Assembly (NCBI GenBank): GCA_964478425.1
Contig: CAYZIB010000006.1
Span: 1-64,000 of the forward strand
Length of the DNA stretch: 64,000 nucleotides
Direction: 5' to 3'
DNA from: CAYZIB01 sp964478425
GTDB lineage: Bacteria; Bacillota_I; Bacilli_A; Acholeplasmatales; WRBM01
Shown: positions 1 to 9,690 of the stretch, in pieces
Position numbering within the stretch: position 1 is the stretch's first letter
How the letters are laid out: each line of letters starts with the position of its first letter
The notes under the pieces: generated by a model
The model's input: only the letters and a program-made list of their open reading frames with translations
Told to the model about the DNA's origin: nothing
The model's database searches: none
Position numbers and translations under genes: made by a program

Positions 1-2618
1 ATCAATGTGGTTTACCTAAAGAAATGGCTTTAACATTATTTAAACCATTTGTTATAAGAGAATTAATAAAAAATGAAAAAATTGCGATCAGTAATGCAAA
101 AAGAATGATCGAAAAAATGGATGATAAAGTATGGGATATATTAGAAGAAGTTATTAAAGAACATCCTGTATTATTAAACCGTGCTCCAACTCTTCATAGA
201 TTAGGTATTCAAGCATTTGAGCCTAAATTAATTGAAGGTAAAGCAATCAGACTTCATCCACTTGTTTGTACAGCATTTAATGCTGACTTTGATGGTGACC
301 AAATGGCTGTCCATGTTCCATTATCTTATGAAGCTCAAGCTGAAGCAAGATTATTAATGCTTGCATCAAATAATATCTTAAACCCTAAAGATGGTAAACC
401 AGTTGTTACACCTGGTCAAGATATGGTTTTAGGAAACTATTATTTAACAATGGAAAAAGCAGGACTTGAAAATGAAGGTCATGCATTTAAAGATTATGAT
501 GAAGCTTATATGGCTTATAAAAATGGAGAAATTACTTTACATACAAGAATTATAATTGATCCTGCATGTTTAGGTAAAGATACATTTACTGAAGAACAAA
601 TGAATCATAAATGGTTAGTAACTACTTTAGGTAAAATGATTTTTAACCAAATTTTACCTGAAGAATTCCCATATTTAAATGAAGCAACTGAAGAAAATTT
701 AGTTCAAAAAACTCCTGATAAATATTTTTATAATAAAGGAGATATTATTGTTGACGGAAAAGTTACAAATGTTCAAGAATTATTAAAAGAAACAAAAGTT
801 GTTGAACCATTTAAAAAGAAATTCCTAGCAAGAATAATTGCTGAAGTATTTAAAAGATTTCATATCAATGAAACATCAAAAATGCTTGATAAATTAAAAG
901 ATTTAGGTTTCAAATATTCAACAATTTCTGGTATTACTATATCTGCAGCGGATGTTCAAGTTTATAGTAAGAAAAAAGAAATAATGGATGAAGCTCAAAA
1001 TAAGGTTGATGAAATTCAAGAATTATATGATGATGGTTTATTAACAGATAGAGAAAGAAAAAATTTAGTTGTTCAAATCTGGAATAAAACAAAAGATACT
1101 ATTCAAAAAGGATTAATTGGTGAATTAAAAGAAGATAACCATATTTATATGATGTCTGATTCAGGAGCCAGAGGTAATGCTAATAACTTTACTCAATTAG
1201 CTGGTATGCGTGGACTTATGAATAATCCATCAGGAGATGTCATTGAAGTTCCAGTAAAAGCATCATTTAGGGAAGGTTTATCAGTTTCTGAATTCTTTAT
1301 TTCTACACATGGTTCAAGAAAAGGATCTACAGATACTGCGTTAAAAACAGCAGAATCTGGATATTTAACAAGAAGACTTGTAGATGTAAGTCAAAATGTT
1401 ATTATTTCTGAAGAAGATTGTCATACAGAAAAATCTGTAAGAGTAACTGATTTAATTAATGATGTAGATGGCACAGTAATTGTTGAATTATATGATAGAA
1501 TTATTGGTCGTTATGCTGCTAAAGATATTGTTAATCCTGAAACAGGTGAAATACTTGTTAAACGTAATGAAATGATTGAAAATGAAGTTGCAGAAGAAAT
1601 TGTTAAATTAGGTATTAAAGAAGTATATATTAGAACTGCTTTAACATGTGACTCTAAAAATGGTATTTGTATGAAGTGTTATGGTAGAAACTTAGCAACT
1701 AATAAAATAGTTGAAGTTGGAGAAGCTGTTGGTACAATTGCTGCTCAATCAATTGGTGAACCGGGTACACAATTAACAATGCGTACATTCCATACAGGTG
1801 GGGTTGCTACATCAGCCGATATCACACAAGGGTTACCTCGTGTTCAAGAATTATTTGAAGCAAGAAATCCTAAAGGAAAAGCAGTTATATCTGAAATAAA
1901 TGGAAAAGTAAGACAAATCGAAAAGAGTAAAACTAGTACTGTAGTTATTATTGGTAATAATATTGAAGAAAAAGAGAAAAAATATGTTTGTGATGCTGGT
2001 GCTGAATTACTTGTTAAGAAGAATGATGAAGTAAAAGCAGGACAAAAATTAACAAACGGAAATATTGCTCCTAAAGAATTATTAAAAGTAGCAAATATGG
2101 AAGCTGTTGAAAATTATATTTTATCTGAAGTTCAAAAAGTTTATCGTGCACAAGGTGTTGAAATTAGTGATAAACATATTGAAATTATTATTCGTCAAAT
2201 GACAAGAAAAATTATTGTTGTTACTGAAGGAGATACTGAACTTCTTCCAGGAAGTGAAGTTTCTATTCTTGAATTTAATGAAGCAAATAAAAAAGCATTT
2301 ATGGCTGGTGTTAAACCTGCTGTTGGTAGACCTGTATTATTAGGTATAACTAAAGCAGCATTAAAATGTGAATCATGGCTAAGTGCTGCTTCATTCCAAG
2401 AAACAACTAGAATTTTAACAGATGCAGCTATTAAAGGTAAGAAAGATTATCTTGTAGGATTAAAAGAAAATGTTATTATTGGTGGATTAATCCCTGCTGG
2501 TACTGGTGTATTAAGCGATTATTATTTTGATTATGAACATGGTATGGAAGAAGATTTAGAAGATGAAGAAGATTTTGAAGAAGCTCCAGATAATGTTTTA
2601 GTTAAAAGTGGAAGATAA
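1..2618 (+). CDS. rpoC: DNA-directed RNA polymerase beta' subunit, 5' end missing
   Basis: This is the C-terminal part of the largest catalytic subunit of RNA polymerase. The reading frame is open from base 3 and already encodes conserved beta' sequence (QCGLPKEMALTLFKPF), so the ATG at 24 is an internal Met and the true start lies upstream of the window. The catalytic magnesium loop NADFDGDQMAVH is encoded at about 278-313. The second zinc site is visible as the Cys of EEDCH and the cluster CDSKNGICMKC near 1650-1680. The trigger-loop and C-terminal region GEPGTQLTMRTFHTGG is intact. About 870 residues are present of a usual 1,200 or so. The C-terminus ends in an acidic tail. A strong terminator follows directly. 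Confidence 0.98.
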   Translation, partial: QCGLPKEMALTLFKPFVIRELIKNEKIAISNAKRMIEKMDDKVWDILEEVIKEHPVLLNRAPTLHRLGIQAFEPKLIEGKAIRLHPLVCTAFNADFDGDQMAVHVPLSYEAQAEARLLMLASNNILNPKDGKPVVTPGQDMVLGNYYLTMEKAGLENEGHAFKDYDEAYMAYKNGEITLHTRIIIDPACLGKDTFTEEQMNHKWLVTTLGKMIFNQILPEEFPYLNEATEENLVQKTPDKYFYNKGDIIVDGKVTNVQELLKETKVVEPFKKKFLARIIAEVFKRFHINETSKMLDKLKDLGFKYSTISGITISAADVQVYSKKKEIMDEAQNKVDEIQELYDDGLLTDRERKNLVVQIWNKTKDTIQKGLIGELKEDNHIYMMSDSGARGNANNFTQLAGMRGLMNNPSGDVIEVPVKASFREGLSVSEFFISTHGSRKGSTDTALKTAESGYLTRRLVDVSQNVIISEEDCHTEKSVRVTDLINDVDGTVIVELYDRIIGRYAAKDIVNPETGEILVKRNEMIENEVAEEIVKLGIKEVYIRTALTCDSKNGICMKCYGRNLATNKIVEVGEAVGTIAAQSIGEPGTQLTMRTFHTGGVATSADITQGLPRVQELFEARNPKGKAVISEINGKVRQIEKSKTSTVVIIGNNIEEKEKKYVCDAGAELLVKKNDEVKAGQKLTNGNIAPKELLKVANMEAVENYILSEVQKVYRAQGVEISDKHIEIIIRQMTRKIIVVTEGDTELLPGSEVSILEFNEANKKAFMAGVKPAVGRPVLLGITKAALKCESWLSAASFQETTRILTDAAIKGKKDYLVGLKENVIIGGLIPAGTGVLSDYYFDYEHGMEEDLEDEEDFEEAPDNVLVKSGR

Positions 2619-2630
2619 TAATTAATAATT

Positions 2631-2664
2631 AAAATTGATGTATAAAAAAATACATCAATTTTTT
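2631..2664 (+). terminator. Intrinsic terminator of rpoC
   Basis: A 13-bp stem (AAAATTGATGTAT pairing with ATACATCAATTTT) has a six-base loop and runs into a T-rich tract. It starts 12 nt after the rpoC stop codon. Confidence 0.9.
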
Positions 2665-2734
2665 TATTTTTTTGGCAAAAAAAGTATTTTTAATTAGTCT
2701 TAACATATGACGGTAAAGGGGAAGGGGAGATTTG

Positions 2735-3913
2735 ATGAAAAAAATTTTTTTAAGTTTAGTTTTAATGCTTTTAGTATTTATTTTTATTGAATATAATAAA
2801 TCTAAAAGCATACTTATCAGTAATGATACTAATAATTATAATAAGCAAGTTAAAAAAAGTTTTGAAATCAGCAGTAGATTAAAAGATATTTTAAATCAAG
2901 AATCTGATGAAACCAAAAATTATGGAGGAAAATATATTGATTCTAATGGAAAATTAGTTATTAACTTTAATAATAGTAATTCGTTAGAAATATTTAAATA
3001 TATTTTTGATAGTAATAATAATGAAGAAGATGTTATATTTAATTTAGTAAATAAATCATTAGAAGAATTAAATTTAATAAAAGAAAATATTTGGAATAAG
3101 TATAGTGATTCTTTAGTTTCTGGTATAGCAATTAGTGAGGAACAAAATAAAATTTTAACTGTTTTTGATTCAAATGAAAAATTAGAGAAATTTAAGGCTG
3201 AAATAGACGAAGATGAAATTATAAATTACATTTTTGAAGTTACTGAAAAGCCAGAATTTACAAGTGTTACGATTAATTCAGCATCACCGGGAGAAAAAAT
3301 TTATTATAAAGTTATGCTCGGAAAAACTTATGCATCAGTATTTTTAAATGCATATTCTCTTGATTCATATTATATGGGAGCAATAACTTGTGCACATTTT
3401 GCAAAAAAGGATAGAAAATATTATAACAACGAGGGAACATTAATGTCTACTGAAGTAGAAACAAGGCAACTAGGTGGGGATATAGATGCTGCGTTTTTAC
3501 CATTTGATCCAGAAAATGTTTATACATTTGATAAGTATATGACATTTAAAAAAGATGATGAAATATATTCTCAAAGCTTGGATCGATTAATTAAAGAAGA
3601 AGAAATTTTAGAAGGTTTATATGTTAAACAATATAGTGAAATGAATGGATATAAAATTTTTAGAATTTCTAGTTCATCTTATAGTGTGAAAATTGAGGGA
3701 TATAGTTTTGAAAATGTTATAAGATATAAAGGTAGTAATAATGTTGAAGGTGGAGATAGTGGAACAGCAGTTTGGTTTGATGATTATAGTTTTGATAGCA
3801 CAATTGTAGTTGCTATGGCTTTTGCAAAAGATGGTGATTATGGTTGTGGAATAAGGCCAAGAATTATAATGGAAAAATTAAATGTCGTTCCATTTTTGAT
3901 GAATAATAATTAA
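2735..3913 (+). CDS. Secreted trypsin-like (S1-type) serine protease with pro-region
   Basis: Predicted exported endopeptidase of 392 residues. A hydrophobic N-terminal segment (residues 3-19) follows a lysine pair and could be a signal peptide or an anchor; no lipobox is seen. Residues 25-190 look like a pro-region. The chymotrypsin-fold triad is readable: His221 in TCAHF, Asp251 in GGDIDAAFLPF and Ser342 in GGDSGTAVW. This order and spacing fit bacterial S1 proteases of the streptogrisin/alpha-lytic type, which are also made with a pro-region. ATG 2735 was chosen over TTG 2732 because GGGGAG at 2724-2729 gives good spacing. A small membrane protein follows 29 nt downstream. The substrate is unknown. 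Confidence 0.75.
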   Translation: MKKIFLSLVLMLLVFIFIEYNKSKSILISNDTNNYNKQVKKSFEISSRLKDILNQESDETKNYGGKYIDSNGKLVINFNNSNSLEIFKYIFDSNNNEEDVIFNLVNKSLEELNLIKENIWNKYSDSLVSGIAISEEQNKILTVFDSNEKLEKFKAEIDEDEIINYIFEVTEKPEFTSVTINSASPGEKIYYKVMLGKTYASVFLNAYSLDSYYMGAITCAHFAKKDRKYYNNEGTLMSTEVETRQLGGDIDAAFLPFDPENVYTFDKYMTFKKDDEIYSQSLDRLIKEEEILEGLYVKQYSEMNGYKIFRISSSSYSVKIEGYSFENVIRYKGSNNVEGGDSGTAVWFDDYSFDSTIVVAMAFAKDGDYGCGIRPRIIMEKLNVVPFLMNNN

Positions 3914-3942
3914 ATTTACCGTTAAAAAAGGAGATAGTAAAC

Positions 3943-4263
3943 ATGATTTTTTTTAAATATTATATTGATGATGATTATTCCAGTCATGTGGATGATGATT
4001 ATGTTTTAAATAATATAAAAAAAGATATGATTTTTTTAAAAGATGATTTAAAAGTAAAAAGAATAAACAAAATAATAAAAATATTAAAAGGTATTACACA
4101 AATTGGTTTTGTTGTAACTACATATATTTTTACAAGTAATATTTTACGTTTATTTATATCCATTGATAATATTTTATTTGCTTTTTCAAATTATTTAATC
4201 TTATTAGTATTATATTTAATTTCATGTTTATTAAAAAGAAAATTGAAGGGGAAAAAAGGATAG
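3943..4263 (+). CDS. Small membrane protein, function unknown
   Basis: This 106-residue protein was not recognised. The acidic N-terminal half (residues 1-48, with DDDYSSHVDDDY near the start) appears cytoplasmic. It is followed by two hydrophobic segments (about 50-72 and 78-96) and a very basic tail KRKLKGKKG. A good ribosome binding site (AAGGAGA) precedes the ATG, and the gene lies 29 nt after the serine protease, so the two are probably cotranscribed. A hairpin terminator follows. A role linked to the protease is possible only by position. Confidence 0.6.
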   Translation: MIFFKYYIDDDYSSHVDDDYVLNNIKKDMIFLKDDLKVKRINKIIKILKGITQIGFVVTTYIFTSNILRLFISIDNILFAFSNYLILLVLYLISCLLKRKLKGKKG

Positions 4264-4280
4264 GTAGTACATACAATACA

Positions 4281-4309
4281 AAAATATGGTTTATGCCATA
4301 TTTTTTTTA
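4281..4309 (+). terminator. Intrinsic terminator after the small membrane gene
   Basis: AAATATGG pairs with CCATATTT around a five-base loop and is followed by a run of T. Confidence 0.8.
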
Positions 4310-4311
4310 TA

Positions 4312-4340
4312 TTTACAAATTATTTTTCCTATATTATAAT
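4312..4340 (+). promoter_or_regulatory. Promoter (TTTACA / TATAAT, 17-nt spacer)
   Basis: A -35 like TTTACA at 4312-4317 and a perfect -10 TATAAT at 4335-4340 have ideal spacing. The expected transcript start near 4347 falls on the Shine-Dalgarno, so the leader is only about 14 nt long. This argues against the GTG at 4352 as the start codon. Confidence 0.65.
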
Positions 4341-4360
4341 TTAATAAAGGAGTGGTATTT

Positions 4361-4984
4361 ATTAAAAAGATTATTTCTATAATTATTGTTTCTGCATTAT
4401 CAATTATTTCTTTAATTATTATGTTATGCGTTTTTGAAGTATTAGAATTAAAAGATACACCACTAAATATTTTATTAAGTATGGCTGTTTGCTCTGCTTC
4501 AGGATTATTTTTACTTAATTCACTTATAATGTTTGAACAAAAAAATAAATTATCAATTTTAAGTCTTAGTTTAATATTTTTATCTAGTATTTTATTTTTT
4601 ATTTTAATATGGAATGATCATAATAAGAGTAGTTATGTTAAATTTACATGGTCAATAGGATTTATTTCAATTACTATTAATTTAATTGTTGGATATATTT
4701 TAAAATTACAACGAACAAATTTAATAACTCAAATAATTACATATTCAATATATTTTGTTACACTAGTAATAATTATATATAGTATATATAATAAAGCTAT
4801 TGCAACTTTATTATGGCCACCAATATTATGTTCATTAATTTTTACCGTAATTTTAACTATTAATTCTAAAAAAAATATTACTGATAAATATAAAGAAGAA
4901 TATATAAAGATACCTAAAAGTGAATATGAATTATTATTAAATAAAATCAAAATGCTAGAGGAAAAAAATGGTATTGATAAATAA
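4361..4984 (+). CDS. Multi-pass membrane protein, unknown; probable ATT start
   Basis: A 207-residue protein with about six hydrophobic segments between residues 4 and 165 and a charged C-terminal tail that ends as a short helix or coiled coil (ELLLNKIKMLEEKNG). No family was recognised. The frame has no ATG near its start. GTG 4352 overlaps the Shine-Dalgarno AAAGGAG (4346-4352) and would lie about 5 nt from the predicted transcript start. ATT 4361 sits 8 nt after the Shine-Dalgarno and gives a normal membrane-protein N-terminus (MKKIISIIIVSAL), so it is preferred. The gene is monocistronic, between its own promoter and a terminator. Confidence 0.65.
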   Translation: MKKIISIIIVSALSIISLIIMLCVFEVLELKDTPLNILLSMAVCSASGLFLLNSLIMFEQKNKLSILSLSLIFLSSILFFILIWNDHNKSSYVKFTWSIGFISITINLIVGYILKLQRTNLITQIITYSIYFVTLVIIIYSIYNKAIATLLWPPILCSLIFTVILTINSKKNITDKYKEEYIKIPKSEYELLLNKIKMLEEKNGIDK

Positions 4985-4985
4985 A

Positions 4986-5016
4986 AAATAAGCTAATTTA
5001 ATAGCTTATTTTTTTT
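4986..5016. terminator. Bidirectional terminator
   Basis: AAATAAGCTA pairs with TAGCTTATTT, with a T run on one side and an A run on the other. It can end the membrane-protein gene (+) and the U32 gene (-). Confidence 0.85.
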
Positions 5017-7273
5017 ATAATATTTGTTTATTAAAATGACCTCTTGTATGCAAGTTTTGATTAAAATAATTTGTTTTATTATTTATATTATTAATTTTTT
5101 CTTTAAATTCTTTAATTATTTTTCTTGTTTCTTCTTTAGATTCGGTTGTAAATTGGAGCCTAAAAACATTTATGTTTTTAATATCTTCTAAATCATCAAT
5201 TAAATTTAATGCTCTACTATTTAAAATAGAAGTAGCACAATCATAATGAGAAATAATAGGAAATTCAGCAATATTATCTTTTAAAACATATTTATTTGTT
5301 TTACATTTACCACATAAATTAAATTTTTTTAGTGGACAATATTTTGTAAACATTAATGTTGCTTTACCATAAACAATCATTTCAAGATTAGGATAACCAT
5401 TATTTTCGTTATAATAAGCATTAATCATTTCATTTATTTGATTTTTATTTAGTTCATGAGAAATAGTAATTCTTTTTACACCATTACTATGTAATTTATA
5501 TATCGCTTTTGAGTTTGTAACATTTAATGAATAATCACTGATTAAATAATTATTCTTATAATAATTTATTCCACCATATCCTCCAACTAATAAATAATCA
5601 TTGGTTTTATTGTTATATTCAGTTTGATTTCTTCTTATAAAATTATTATTATCATAAATAATATCAATATTTTCTTCTTTAATTACCTCTAATTGTTCTA
5701 ATGTAGTTGCATAACATGCAAGTTTTGGTTGATTATTTAAAGGATAAGAAATTTTAGAATTATTATTTTGTTTATTAGTCTTAATAAAATCAAATTTTAA
5801 TCTTTCAATATTTAATTTTTCAATTAAAATTCTTCTTAAATTATTAATTTCTTTAATACTAATATACATATTATCATCAATGTTACATATAAATTCATCA
5901 ATATAATATGGAGTTTCTGTAAGTTTTTCTAGTTGTTCTAAAATTTTTTCTTTTGTAATTGGTAAATTTATAGAAGAAGTTATAATTTCATTTGATTTTT
6001 CAGTAATATAAATATCATTATAATTTATAGTAATTTCTAAATGATTATTTAAATTACCATTAACATAAAAATTAATAGGAAATTTTTTAAATTCTTTTTT
6101 ATTATATGTAGTTTTTAAATATTCATTGAAATTATAATCTTTAACTTTGTATACTTTATCATTTATATTAACTTTTTCATTAATTTCAAGTATACAACTT
6201 GTTTTTGATGAGTTGATTAAATTATTATGTTCATCATACATTTTAACAATAGGATAAATTATATCTTCTTTGTTAAAAATCCTTATTTGATCATTTTGAT
6301 TAAGTTTATCATTTAATTTAAGTGTGATTTTATTTTTATTAACTTTAACAACTTTTCCAATTAAATATCCATAATTATTAGGCCTTTCAATGTTTGTAAT
6401 ATTAACTGGTTCTTCATTAAATAAATAACCTTTAGTGAATGTTCTTTGAAATGTTTTATTTAAAAAATAATTTGCTTTTTCTAAATCAAAAGATGAATCA
6501 TCAATGGCTTTCCTATAACATTTTACAACATTTGCAACATATGTTGGATCTTTCATTCTTCCTTCAATTTTTAATGAATCTACAAAATCTAATTTATTAA
6601 TGTTTTCTATAGTTTTTAAATCTTTAGTTGATAATAAATAACTAGGCGGAAAAGAAATATTATTTGTTTTATCAATTAGTTGATATATTTTTCTACAACT
6701 TCCAACGCATCTTCCTCTATTTCCACTTCTTAAACCAATTAGTCCACTCATTAAACAATTTCCACTATATGAAATACATAAAGCTCCATGAATAAATATT
6801 TCAATAGGAAGCATTACTTTATTTTTTATCTCTTTTATTTTATCGATATTTAATTCTCTTGCTAAAACGATTCTATCAACATTGTTATTTTTAAAAAACA
6901 TTCCTACATTAACTGAATCAATTCCAATTTGTGTTGATGCATGTGCTTCTAATTTTGGATAATTATTTTTAATATATTCTAATACAGCCAAATCAAAAAA
7001 GATTATTCCATCAACATTTTTACTTGCTAAAAAATCAATTTGTTTATATACTTCATTTAATTCATTTTCATAAACATTTGTATTCATTGTCACATATATT
7101 TTTACTTGTCTTAAATGCGCATATTTTATTGCTTTTTCTAATTCATCGTAATTAAAATTTTTGGCGTATGCTCTTGCGCCAAAAGAAGATAAGCCAAGAT
7201 AAATTGCATCTGCACCATTTGATATTGCTGCAACTAATGCTTCATAATCTCCAGCAGGGGCTAATAATTCCAT
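5015..7273 (-). CDS. rlhA: Peptidase U32-family protein (RlhA-type 23S rRNA C2501 hydroxylation)
   Basis: A 752-residue member of the large U32 family. The N-terminal TIM-barrel half opens with the family hallmark MELLAPAGDYEALVAAI. Conserved cysteines C166, C173, C189 and C193 (CISYSGNC ... GRCVGSC) suit an iron-sulfur cluster or metal site. The second half carries a further Cys set (YCPLKKFNLCGKCK). Known relatives of this length, such as RlhA (YdcP), are needed for hydroxylation of 23S rRNA C2501; shorter U32 proteins act on prephenate or tRNA. The gene starts with ATG behind GAGGTGAG, downstream of the ROK kinase gene but separated from it by a terminator. The family is sure; the exact substrate is inferred. 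Confidence 0.8.
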   Translation of the reverse strand: MELLAPAGDYEALVAAISNGADAIYLGLSSFGARAYAKNFNYDELEKAIKYAHLRQVKIYVTMNTNVYENELNEVYKQIDFLASKNVDGIIFFDLAVLEYIKNNYPKLEAHASTQIGIDSVNVGMFFKNNNVDRIVLARELNIDKIKEIKNKVMLPIEIFIHGALCISYSGNCLMSGLIGLRSGNRGRCVGSCRKIYQLIDKTNNISFPPSYLLSTKDLKTIENINKLDFVDSLKIEGRMKDPTYVANVVKCYRKAIDDSSFDLEKANYFLNKTFQRTFTKGYLFNEEPVNITNIERPNNYGYLIGKVVKVNKNKITLKLNDKLNQNDQIRIFNKEDIIYPIVKMYDEHNNLINSSKTSCILEINEKVNINDKVYKVKDYNFNEYLKTTYNKKEFKKFPINFYVNGNLNNHLEITINYNDIYITEKSNEIITSSINLPITKEKILEQLEKLTETPYYIDEFICNIDDNMYISIKEINNLRRILIEKLNIERLKFDFIKTNKQNNNSKISYPLNNQPKLACYATTLEQLEVIKEENIDIIYDNNNFIRRNQTEYNNKTNDYLLVGGYGGINYYKNNYLISDYSLNVTNSKAIYKLHSNGVKRITISHELNKNQINEMINAYYNENNGYPNLEMIVYGKATLMFTKYCPLKKFNLCGKCKTNKYVLKDNIAEFPIISHYDCATSILNSRALNLIDDLEDIKNINVFRLQFTTESKEETRKIIKEFKEKINNINNKTNYFNQNLHTRGHFNKQIL

Positions 7274-7311
7274 ATTCTCACCTCTATTTATATAATATAA
7301 TAAAACAAAAA

Positions 7312-7350
7312 AATAAGAAACCTAAATTTATAATTTGATTTCTTATTTTA
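7312..7350 (-). terminator. Terminator of the ROK kinase gene
   Basis: AATAAGAAA and TTTCTTATT form a stem. Read on the minus strand it runs into TTTTTTTG. Confidence 0.75.
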
Positions 7351-7366
7351 TTTAAAATTTAGTTAA

Positions 7367-8740
7367 TTATTTGTTAATTTTAGGTAATGAAGCAGCAGCA
7401 ATGCTTTGTCCTACTCTTTTATTTGATTCATCAGGAGTAGTAAGATTTATATTACTTAAATGTGGAAGTTCATTTTTGATTGTTTCTTTAGCAGTTTCAA
7501 TAATTAAATTTCCACCTTTACCACTTGTAACTCTACCTAATAATAAAACATGTTTTATTTCATAGAATAATGAATAATATGCTAATGCATATGCTAAATA
7601 TACACCAATAGTTTTATAAATTTCTTTAGCACGAGGATCATTTTCTTGATCTAATTTTTGTACAACTTTTAATTTTTCTGCAGGAGTTAATGTTTCGTCT
7701 AATTCGATTTTAGCAGGTTTAGCAAGTTTGATTACAGAATCTTGTGAAAAATATTTACATCCACAACCAACATCTCCACTCCATTCATCAACACATGCTT
7801 CAGGGTTAAAATCAACAGGAACGAAAGCAAGTTCGTTTAACCATCCTTTGATATTACCTGTTTCATCAATATATCCAACAGCTTCACTTGTACCCATTGC
7901 GATTCCTAAAACTTTATTATCATTTAAATCCATAGCTCCAGCTAAAGCAGTAACATCACCATCATTAGCAACTTCTAATGGTACATTGTTAAAATGTTCT
8001 TTTACAATATCAATATACATGTTTTTAACATATTTATCAAAGTTTTCTTCATTAACTTTAATGAATAATGAAGCAGCCATTATTTTATTATCTACATAGC
8101 AACCAGCACTACTCATACCAATAGCATCAACTCTTGGCATTTTTGAAGCAGCAAGATTTAAAGCTTTTAAAATATATTCTTTATGATAACTTGGATCATC
8201 ATTTAATTTTGGATTCCAAACAATTTCTTCACTAAAAATTGCTTTTCCATCAACTACAGCAGAAACTTTTAAGTCAGATCCACCAGCATCAAATCCAATT
8301 CTATATCCATCCAGATTTTTTCCAACTTGAACACTATTTTCGTTTGCTAATGGGAATGTTTCAGCAGTACAATTAATTACTTCAAAAGTTCCTTCGTATA
8401 ATTTTTCCATGAAGTGAACATCAAATTTTCTTGCTCCGTCATGGCTATAAATTTCTTTTAATTCATTATAAAGATATGTTGAACCTAATAAATAAATTTT
8501 ATATCCTCCAACAACCCATAATAAAGATTTAACTAATCTTTCTATATAACGTAAATTATATTCGTCATTAACTCCATCTTCAAAAATTAATGTTTCGTAT
8601 TGATAAACATATTTATTATTTCTTTCTAATGCGATTTTAAATGTTTTACCTTTTCCTGATGCTTTAACTTCTTCTAAAAAGTTTTTAATGTAAAGATAAG
8701 CAGGATTAAAGTTTGGATCTAATTTTAATTTGTAATTCAT
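7367..8740 (-). CDS. ROK-family sugar kinase with N-terminal extension
   Basis: A 457-residue cytoplasmic ATP-dependent sugar kinase. About 145 residues of unrecognised N-terminal sequence precede a ROK/actin-fold kinase core that starts with the phosphate-1 motif GFDAGGSDLKVSAV. The catalytic region EVANDGDVTALAGA corresponds to the ROK pattern NDADVAALG. The adenosine loop is GIAMGTSEAVGYID, and a Cys-rich stretch DVGCGCKYFSQ lies where ROK proteins bind zinc. ROK kinases are usually about 300 residues, so this is a long-form version. The start lies 2 nt after the stop of the aldose-epimerase-like gene, so the two are one operon for an unidentified hexose or hexosamine. Confidence 0.8.
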   Translation of the reverse strand: MNYKLKLDPNFNPAYLYIKNFLEEVKASGKGKTFKIALERNNKYVYQYETLIFEDGVNDEYNLRYIERLVKSLLWVVGGYKIYLLGSTYLYNELKEIYSHDGARKFDVHFMEKLYEGTFEVINCTAETFPLANENSVQVGKNLDGYRIGFDAGGSDLKVSAVVDGKAIFSEEIVWNPKLNDDPSYHKEYILKALNLAASKMPRVDAIGMSSAGCYVDNKIMAASLFIKVNEENFDKYVKNMYIDIVKEHFNNVPLEVANDGDVTALAGAMDLNDNKVLGIAMGTSEAVGYIDETGNIKGWLNELAFVPVDFNPEACVDEWSGDVGCGCKYFSQDSVIKLAKPAKIELDETLTPAEKLKVVQKLDQENDPRAKEIYKTIGVYLAYALAYYSLFYEIKHVLLLGRVTSGKGGNLIIETAKETIKNELPHLSNINLTTPDESNKRVGQSIAAASLPKINK

Positions 8741-8742
8741 TT

Positions 8743-9585
8743 TTATTCCTCCATTTTTATTTCGTAATTTAATACTGTTTTTTCTTTTGGATTTATATTG
8801 ATTATATCAGGTCTGTTTGAAAATACTTTATCAGTATCGATATAATCCCCATGCCCAATCCAAGGCTCTAAACAAATAAAATTTGTTTTTTTAGTTTCAT
8901 TTGTCCATATCGCAAAATTATTAAAACTTGGGAAATGGAATTTAATATTAGGAAAATTATTTGTATTAATTAATTTAACCCATCTAGATTTTAAATTTTT
9001 TAAAATAATAGTATCAACTTTAAATAAATCATAATTTAATTTTAGATTTTTTAAATCTTTGAATTTATATGTAGGATTAGAAAAATCTAATAATCCCCCC
9101 ACAATAAGTGGACTTTCAAAAGTTTCTGGTTTTTCAAATATTATTTCATAACAATCTAAATTTCTAGTTTTAAAAGCAGGATGAAGTCCAAAATTAAATG
9201 GCATTACATCATTTGATAAATTTTGTATTTCAATTTTTGCTTTTACTTGGTCTTTATAAAGATTATACGATATTTTAAGTTGAAAATCAAATGGATAAAA
9301 TTCTTTTAATTCTTTATAATCAGAACTATTTAAAATAAAAGATTTACCATCAAATTTGAAATCTAAATTTCTAATTAAACCATGCATAGGCATTTTATAT
9401 ATTTTATTATTAAAAATTGTTTCGTTATCTTTAGATCTTCCAACGCTAGGAAACAAATAAGGAGATGAATATTCCCATTCATTTTCGTTATCATTTAATA
9501 ATTCGATATTTTTATATTTTAATGATTTAATTTCTGCGCCTTTTAAACTCACGTTTAATTCTATTGTGTCATTTGAAAAAATCAT
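8743..9585 (-). CDS. Aldose 1-epimerase-like protein (GalM/LacX type)
   Basis: A 280-residue beta-sandwich mutarotase-type protein that would interconvert sugar anomers. Recognisable elements are SPYLFPSVGRSKD, the active-site region MPMHGLIRNLDF with a His, NFGLHPAF with the second His, and the C-terminal CLEPWIGHGDY. This pattern fits the LacX subgroup rather than classical GalM. ATG 9585 is chosen because GGTGAT lies just upstream; an upstream Met at 9633 would add a hydrophobic stretch untypical of the family. A TATAAT on the minus strand at 9602-9607 leaves a leader of about 10 nt. The gene is cotranscribed with the ROK kinase, so both likely act on the same sugar. Confidence 0.8.
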   Translation of the reverse strand: MIFSNDTIELNVSLKGAEIKSLKYKNIELLNDNENEWEYSSPYLFPSVGRSKDNETIFNNKIYKMPMHGLIRNLDFKFDGKSFILNSSDYKELKEFYPFDFQLKISYNLYKDQVKAKIEIQNLSNDVMPFNFGLHPAFKTRNLDCYEIIFEKPETFESPLIVGGLLDFSNPTYKFKDLKNLKLNYDLFKVDTIILKNLKSRWVKLINTNNFPNIKFHFPSFNNFAIWTNETKKTNFICLEPWIGHGDYIDTDKVFSNRPDIININPKEKTVLNYEIKMEE

Positions 9586-9690
9586 ATTATCACCATGTAT
9601 TATTATAATAAAAAATACATAAATAATAAACATTAAATATAAAATATTAGAAATGAAAGCGTATTACAAATAAAAAAATATATAAAAAAG

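Noticed and set aside
24..26. ATG at 24 as the start of rpoC
   Set aside because: The frame stays open to base 3 and encodes conserved beta' residues before this Met; the gene is simply cut by the window.
7728..8099. 123-codon open frame on the plus strand inside the ROK kinase gene
   Set aside because: It mirrors the strongly conserved kinase frame on the other strand, has no family resemblance and no ribosome binding site.
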